This document shows positions 5,830-8,893 of a stretch of DNA of 8,893 nucleotides, piece by piece. A program made the position numbers and the translations under genes. The stretch is from Anaerolineaceae bacterium UBA4799 (lineage in GTDB: Bacteria; Chloroflexota; Anaerolineae; Anaerolineales; Anaerolineaceae): NCBI GenBank assembly GCA_002402725.1, contig DHGL01000048.1, forward strand, positions 4,624 to 13,516, written 5' to 3'. The notes beneath the pieces are model-generated. The model did no database searches. It saw nothing but the letters and a program-made list of their open reading frames with translations, and had not been told where the DNA came from. How positions within the stretch are numbered: the first letter of the stretch is position 1; every line of letters starts with the position of its first letter.

Positions 5830-6183
5830 TTACTTCATACCCACGTTGTCCAATACCCTGGTAATAATGGTATCCAGCAATACCGGGTCCACCTGTGTGC
5901 CCAGCCTGGCGCTGACTGCGTCGCGGATGCGCTGCCGCAGGTCAGTTTCATCGGTCTTCTGTGGCGCGTTGCATGCAGAGCAGGAGTTCAGCGGCTGCGA
6001 AAGGTAAGGTCGTATCGGTGCTGCGGGAGGCAGTTGATGTGCCTGGTGCAGGCGCACACCCAGGCGCTGGGCTTTTTCATAGGCCAACTCCGTCAACACC
6101 ACATCTTCGCTGACCTCCAACATCAGTTCGCCGCGCGCGGCCATTTCCTCGATATCACGTTCTGTGAAAATTTTTTTAGGCAT
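5830..6183 (-). CDS. Uncharacterised microcompartment-operon protein (117 aa)
   Basis: ATG 6183 has GGAG seven bases upstream. Three parts can be seen. Residues 5-45 (IFTERDIEEMAARGE..., VVLTELAYEKAQRLGVRL) form a small helical module resembling the N-terminal piece found on some microcompartment accessory proteins of the EutT/EutQ kind; this likeness is from memory. Residues 46-67 are a proline-rich linker. A Cys68-Ser-Ala-Cys71 pair is followed by a C-terminal helical segment (80-114: DLRQRIRDAVSARLG, LLDTIITRVLDNVG) that looks amphipathic, like an encapsulation peptide. It lies between the BMC-T and BMC-P genes with short gaps. Likely roles are a cargo linker or shell adaptor; the CxxC could be redox-active or bind metal. 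No catalytic domain is visible. Confidence 0.83.
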   Translation of the reverse strand: MPKKIFTERDIEEMAARGELMLEVSEDVVLTELAYEKAQRLGVRLHQAHQLPPAAPIRPYLSQPLNSCSACNAPQKTDETDLRQRIRDAVSARLGTQVDPVLLDTIITRVLDNVGMK

Positions 6184-6212
6184 AACTCACTCCTGCTGTC
6201 CTTATTTCCGTG

Positions 6213-6839
6213 CTACCCCTTGATACCTTCGAGGCTCTCAAGCGCGCTGGTGGCAGCGTTACGGGCGTTAATGATTTCAGCCTCGCTGCCGCTGAGCCAC
6301 ATCCTGCCAAAACGTCCAACCGAGGAGACATGGATGATCTTGATGTTGGCTTTCTTTTCGGCTTCATTAACCGCATAATTGATGTAAGCAGCCGGAGCAC
6401 ATTCCAGCACCAGCATCGTTTCTCCCGGAACCAGCATGCTGCCGCGTCTGAAGCGGTTGATGAGTTGCGACTGGTAGGGGTCAATATGCGTGATGACCTG
6501 GGTGGAGACCACTTCAGGCTTGATGCGGTCTTCCTTTTTTAATCCCAGCCTGTCCAACACCACCTGCCCGGCTTCGATCACCGCTGCCTGGTTGAGAGAA
6601 TGAACTTCAAACATGCCGAATTCGCGTTCCACAATCTGCGCGCCGGGTTTGGCTTCAGTCGCCTTCACCGCAATATCCACTACACGGAAAACCTCGTTGC
6701 CGGGTGCCATCTCTACATAAAGCGCTGCCATCCCCTCCACCGGCAGGTCTCCCTGGGTGATTGTGCCCACAAAAGCGGCGTATTGCGCCTGCATGCGGTC
6801 AATGAAGCAATAACAACGTAATGAAAAATCTTCTGCCAT
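6213..6839 (-). CDS. BMC-T shell protein with two tandem BMC domains (208 aa)
   Basis: The start ATG 6839 is chosen because AAGGAGG sits just upstream; an in-frame TTG at 6857 would overlap the preceding stop and include that site. After an N-terminal extension of about 36 residues (RCYCFIDRMQAQYAAF...), residues 37-100 form a first BMC fold (MAALYVEMAPGNEVFRVV ... MFEVHSLNQAAVIEAG). A linker with HIDPYQSQLINRF (118-130) follows, then a second fold at 140-205 (LVLECAPAAYINYAVNEAEK ... WLSGSEAEIINARNAATSAL). Both appear in unpermuted order, so this is a tandem protein that would trimerise into a pseudohexameric shell tile. The positions facing the central pore read EREFGMF and VGRFGRM instead of the small GSG loop of hexamers, so pore chemistry should differ from the BMC-H tile. 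Confidence 0.88.
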   Translation of the reverse strand: MAEDFSLRCYCFIDRMQAQYAAFVGTITQGDLPVEGMAALYVEMAPGNEVFRVVDIAVKATEAKPGAQIVEREFGMFEVHSLNQAAVIEAGQVVLDRLGLKKEDRIKPEVVSTQVITHIDPYQSQLINRFRRGSMLVPGETMLVLECAPAAYINYAVNEAEKKANIKIIHVSSVGRFGRMWLSGSEAEIINARNAATSALESLEGIKG

Positions 6840-6853
6840 CCTGCCTCCTTGGA

Positions 6854-7717
6854 TCAATAACCGTAATCCGAAAGCGCGATTCCTAGCGGGGTGATGAACA
6901 TGGGGTGCGCCGGGACCCGGGTGGGGATGCCTGTAACATCCTCCACCACCTCGGCCATGCCCGGGAAGAGCGCCGTGCCGCCGACCAGTGTGATGGAGGC
7001 CGGGTTGCTGCCGCGGATGTGACGCAAGATGATGGTACCCACCTTTTCCATTACCGGCCGCACAAGCGGGAAGAGCCCGGCTTGTTCAGATGCGGTCTTT
7101 TTCAATTCCTCTGCCTGTTCAAAGCTCAAACCGGTAGCCCCGGCGATAACTAATGAAAAATGCGTCCCGCCGGTGGCTTCATCCGCCGTGTATACCACCT
7201 TGCCGTTTTCCAGCACGGCGATGCCAGTTGTACCACCGCCAACATCCACGACCACGCCATCGCGGATTCCCAATACCTGGTTGGCTGCTTCCGGTTCCGC
7301 AACCAATCTCTCACATCTCATGCCGGCTGCTTCCACCACGTGGGCGGTGGCGCGCACCTCGGCTCGCGGCACCCCGGGAGGGTAAGCGCTGACTGCCCTG
7401 GTGAGCTGCCTGCCAAGTCTCTGCTCGGCTTTTTCTTTCAATGTTTTCAACAGGTTAACCGCGCCGAAATAATCCACCACCAGCCCATCTCGTACCACCT
7501 GGGCAAACTGGTATTCGCCGGCAAGGAGATTTCCCGCTTCGTCCAGCACCACCAGCACGGTGTATGCCGTTCCCAGGTCCACACCCACGCACAGAGTTCC
7601 TTCAGGGGGTGAAACCATGGATGGAGCCCTGCCATCCGGGTTGAGGTGGATGACCTCTTCAGCGCGTGAAAGCCAACCCTCCGGGTCAGCTCCCGCGGTT
7701 TGCCAACTTAATGCCAT
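6854..7717 (-). CDS. eutJ: EutJ-like Hsp70-fold ATPase
   Basis: This 287-residue actin/Hsp70-fold protein closely resembles EutJ of ethanolamine microcompartment operons. It has the phosphate-1 loop GVDLGTAYTV (45-54), VVRDGLVVDYFGAVNLL (74-90), the EPEAAN segment (141-146), the phosphate-2 loop VVDVGGGTTGIAV (156-168), YTADEATGGTHFSL (176-189), and the adenosine loop LVGGTALFPGM (244-254). EutJ is thought to be a chaperone-like or reactivation factor acting on microcompartment proteins; its exact role is unsettled. The start is taken at ATG 7717 (a GTG three bases upstream is the alternative). No clear ribosome site is seen, so coupling to the BMC-H gene 18 bases upstream is likely. No ethanolamine-specific enzyme is visible in the window. 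Confidence 0.9.
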   Translation of the reverse strand: MALSWQTAGADPEGWLSRAEEVIHLNPDGRAPSMVSPPEGTLCVGVDLGTAYTVLVVLDEAGNLLAGEYQFAQVVRDGLVVDYFGAVNLLKTLKEKAEQRLGRQLTRAVSAYPPGVPRAEVRATAHVVEAAGMRCERLVAEPEAANQVLGIRDGVVVDVGGGTTGIAVLENGKVVYTADEATGGTHFSLVIAGATGLSFEQAEELKKTASEQAGLFPLVRPVMEKVGTIILRHIRGSNPASITLVGGTALFPGMAEVVEDVTGIPTRVPAHPMFITPLGIALSDYGY

Positions 7718-7735
7718 CACAGTTTGAAGCCCGGC

Positions 7736-8065
7736 TTACTTTTTGGCTTCAGATCCGCGCCCGCCGATGCTGCCCTTTGTACTCTGCGGCAGGATCATTT
7801 CAACATCCTGATGCGGGCGTGGAATGACATGCACCGAAACCAGCTCGCCCACGCGCTTGGCAGCGGCTGCGCCGGCATCTGTAGCCGCTTTCACCGCGCC
7901 TACATCTCCGCGCACCATTACGGTCACATACCCGCCACCTACATACTCCGAGCCAATGAGGACGACATTTGCCGCCTTGACCATAGCGTCGGCGGCTTCC
8001 ACTGCCCCGACAAGTCCTTTGGTCTCGACCATTCCCAACGCGATCAATGCTGTATCTAATGCCAT
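7736..8065 (-). CDS. BMC-H hexameric shell protein (PduA/EutM/CcmK type)
   Basis: The 109-residue single-BMC-domain protein is nearly canonical: [20 protein letters not shown] (9-28), [20 protein letters not shown] (51-70) and [13 protein letters not shown] (77-89). It would form the hexameric tiles of the shell. The pore loop reads VGGGYVT (42-48), where PduA has IGSGLVT. Beyond ILPQ (91-94) it carries a polar, glycine-rich, basic tail ([15 protein letters not shown]). The start ATG 8065 is preceded by AAAGGAT at good spacing and lies 25 bases after the stop of the aldehyde dehydrogenase gene. It is the only BMC-H gene in the window; others may lie upstream. Confidence 0.95.
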   Translation of the reverse strand: MALDTALIALGMVETKGLVGAVEAADAMVKAANVVLIGSEYVGGGYVTVMVRGDVGAVKAATDAGAAAAKRVGELVSVHVIPRPHQDVEMILPQSTKGSIGGRGSEAKK

Positions 8066-8090
8066 TTCTATATCCTTTCTCTATCCGAAT

Positions 8091-8893
8091 TTAGGTTTTT
8101 AATGTCAGTATCTCTTGCACAACCTCCCGCACCACCTGTTCGATCTCATGGGCAGACGCTCCTTGTTGAGCGGGCCCAGCGGAGAGCGCGGCAGGCGGAG
8201 GCGAGGTAATTTCATAAGCGAGACGTTTCACATTGAACAGGTGAAAGGTGGTGATGTTATCTCCCGTTATCGAACCGCCCACCCCGCCCGCCCCGAGCGT
8301 CAGGGAGGGAAACACACCTGTGGTCAAACCAATGGCGCCCAACGTGGACATGGTGTTCACCGCGATGCGGAAAACCGGTTTTTCCAGCCCGAAGGCCATG
8401 ATGACCTTTTCATCTGTGGCGTGAATGACCAGGCTGTGCCCGCGCCCGCCGAACTGGATCAGTTCGATGCAGCGCTCACAACCGGCCTCCCAGCCATCCG
8501 CTTCATACCAGCCCAGGACGGTGGTGAGCTTTTCACGCGAAAGCGCTTCTTCTTTGCCCACGCGGGTCAGTTTTGTCACCAGCACGCGCGTTCCCGCTGG
8601 AACATCGAACCCTGCCAGCCCCGCCAGGTAGGGCGCCGGTTTGCCCACGGTCGAGGTGACCATGGCGCCTTCTGGGGTGAAGAGCAGTTTACGCAGCAGG
8701 TTGGTCTGGGTTTCGTCAGTAAAAAACGCGCCTTCCTGCTCCATCAAACGCTGCAAAGAAAGCGCCACCGGTTTATCCACCACCACGGCCTGCTCAGTGG
8801 CGCAAATAGTGGAGCAATCGAAAGCCTTACTGGCGGTGATGTAACGCGCGGCCTTCTCCAGGTCAGCGGAGCGGTCAACATACGCCGGCACGT
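8091..8893 (-). CDS. Acylating aldehyde dehydrogenase, C-terminal part (partial)
   Basis: The gene enters from the right edge. The visible 266 residues begin in the (GN)VPAYVDRSAD segment, so the GTG at 8891 is internal and not a start. The catalytic cysteine is in FDCSTICATEQAVVVD (24-39; codon 8804-8802), the pattern of CoA-acylating aldehyde dehydrogenases of the EutE/SucD/AdhE group. RIAVNTMSTLGAIGLTTGV, PSLTLGAGGVGG and HLFNVKRLAYE complete the fold. The end is typical of microcompartment cargo: a Pro/Ala/Gly/Gln linker (SPPPAALSAGPAQQGA) and then an amphipathic helix, EIEQVVREVVQEILTLKT, as a likely encapsulation peptide. The enzyme would turn an aldehyde made in the lumen plus CoA and NAD+ into acyl-CoA and NADH. 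Aldehyde chain length cannot be read from this part. Confidence 0.93.
   Translation of the reverse strand, partial: VPAYVDRSADLEKAARYITASKAFDCSTICATEQAVVVDKPVALSLQRLMEQEGAFFTDETQTNLLRKLLFTPEGAMVTSTVGKPAPYLAGLAGFDVPAGTRVLVTKLTRVGKEEALSREKLTTVLGWYEADGWEAGCERCIELIQFGGRGHSLVIHATDEKVIMAFGLEKPVFRIAVNTMSTLGAIGLTTGVFPSLTLGAGGVGGSITGDNITTFHLFNVKRLAYEITSPPPAALSAGPAQQGASAHEIEQVVREVVQEILTLKT

Noticed and set aside
6840..6857. Upstream TTG start for the BMC-T gene
   Set aside because: It would overlap the EutJ stop and translate the AAGGAGG ribosome site that clearly serves ATG 6839.
7160..7612. 150-codon plus-strand open frame
   Set aside because: It is opposite eutJ; its translation (rich in H, Q and F) is typical of a reverse shadow of a GC-rich gene.
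1..8893. Mobile elements, CRISPR arrays, tRNA or rRNA genes
   Set aside because: No transposase or integrase reading, no regularly spaced repeats, no terminal inverted repeats around the decayed region and no tRNA-like fold were seen by eye.

Overview
The window holds two gene blocks that point toward each other, with a stretch of decayed genes where they meet. Gene content suggests an anaerobic, Chloroflexota (Anaerolineae)-like bacterium: a microcompartment operon with a EutJ-type ATPase, a proline/threonine-rich lipoprotein with a cytochrome c tail, and moderate GC. That placement is inference; no rRNA or marker gene is present to prove it.

Left part, plus strand (1-1920). The tail of an upstream gene overlaps a 48-residue single-span membrane protein, followed by a strong GC-rich hairpin. 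A TTGACA promoter and a leader of about 180 bases then precede an intact NCS2 nucleobase (uracil/xanthine-type) permease, which ends at a textbook intrinsic terminator.

Middle part, plus strand (1932-4243). A tight operon encodes an NmrA-like NAD(P)-binding protein, an unknown 164-residue basic protein, an unknown three-span membrane protein, and a lipoprotein whose C-terminal cytochrome c domain is wrecked by two tandem stops, a lost haem cysteine and a frameshift. A hairpin followed by a T-rich tract closes it.

Right part, minus strand (8893 down to 4269). This is the downstream portion of a bacterial microcompartment (BMC) operon. In transcription order: the C-terminal part of an acylating aldehyde dehydrogenase with a probable encapsulation tail, a hexameric shell protein (BMC-H), a EutJ-like Hsp70-fold ATPase, a tandem-domain trimeric shell protein (BMC-T), an uncharacterised 117-residue protein with a CxxC and a possible targeting helix, two pentameric vertex proteins (BMC-P), and a former NAD-dependent epimerase that is now a multiply frameshifted pseudogene. 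Hexamer, trimer and pentamer components are all present, so a closed shell is plausible. The aldehyde dehydrogenase implies an aldehyde intermediate turned into an acyl-CoA inside it. The signature enzyme that makes the aldehyde is not in the window, so the substrate cannot be named.

The most notable observations are the two independently decayed genes at the convergent junction, each the last gene of its operon, and the uncharacterised 117-residue protein set between the shell genes.
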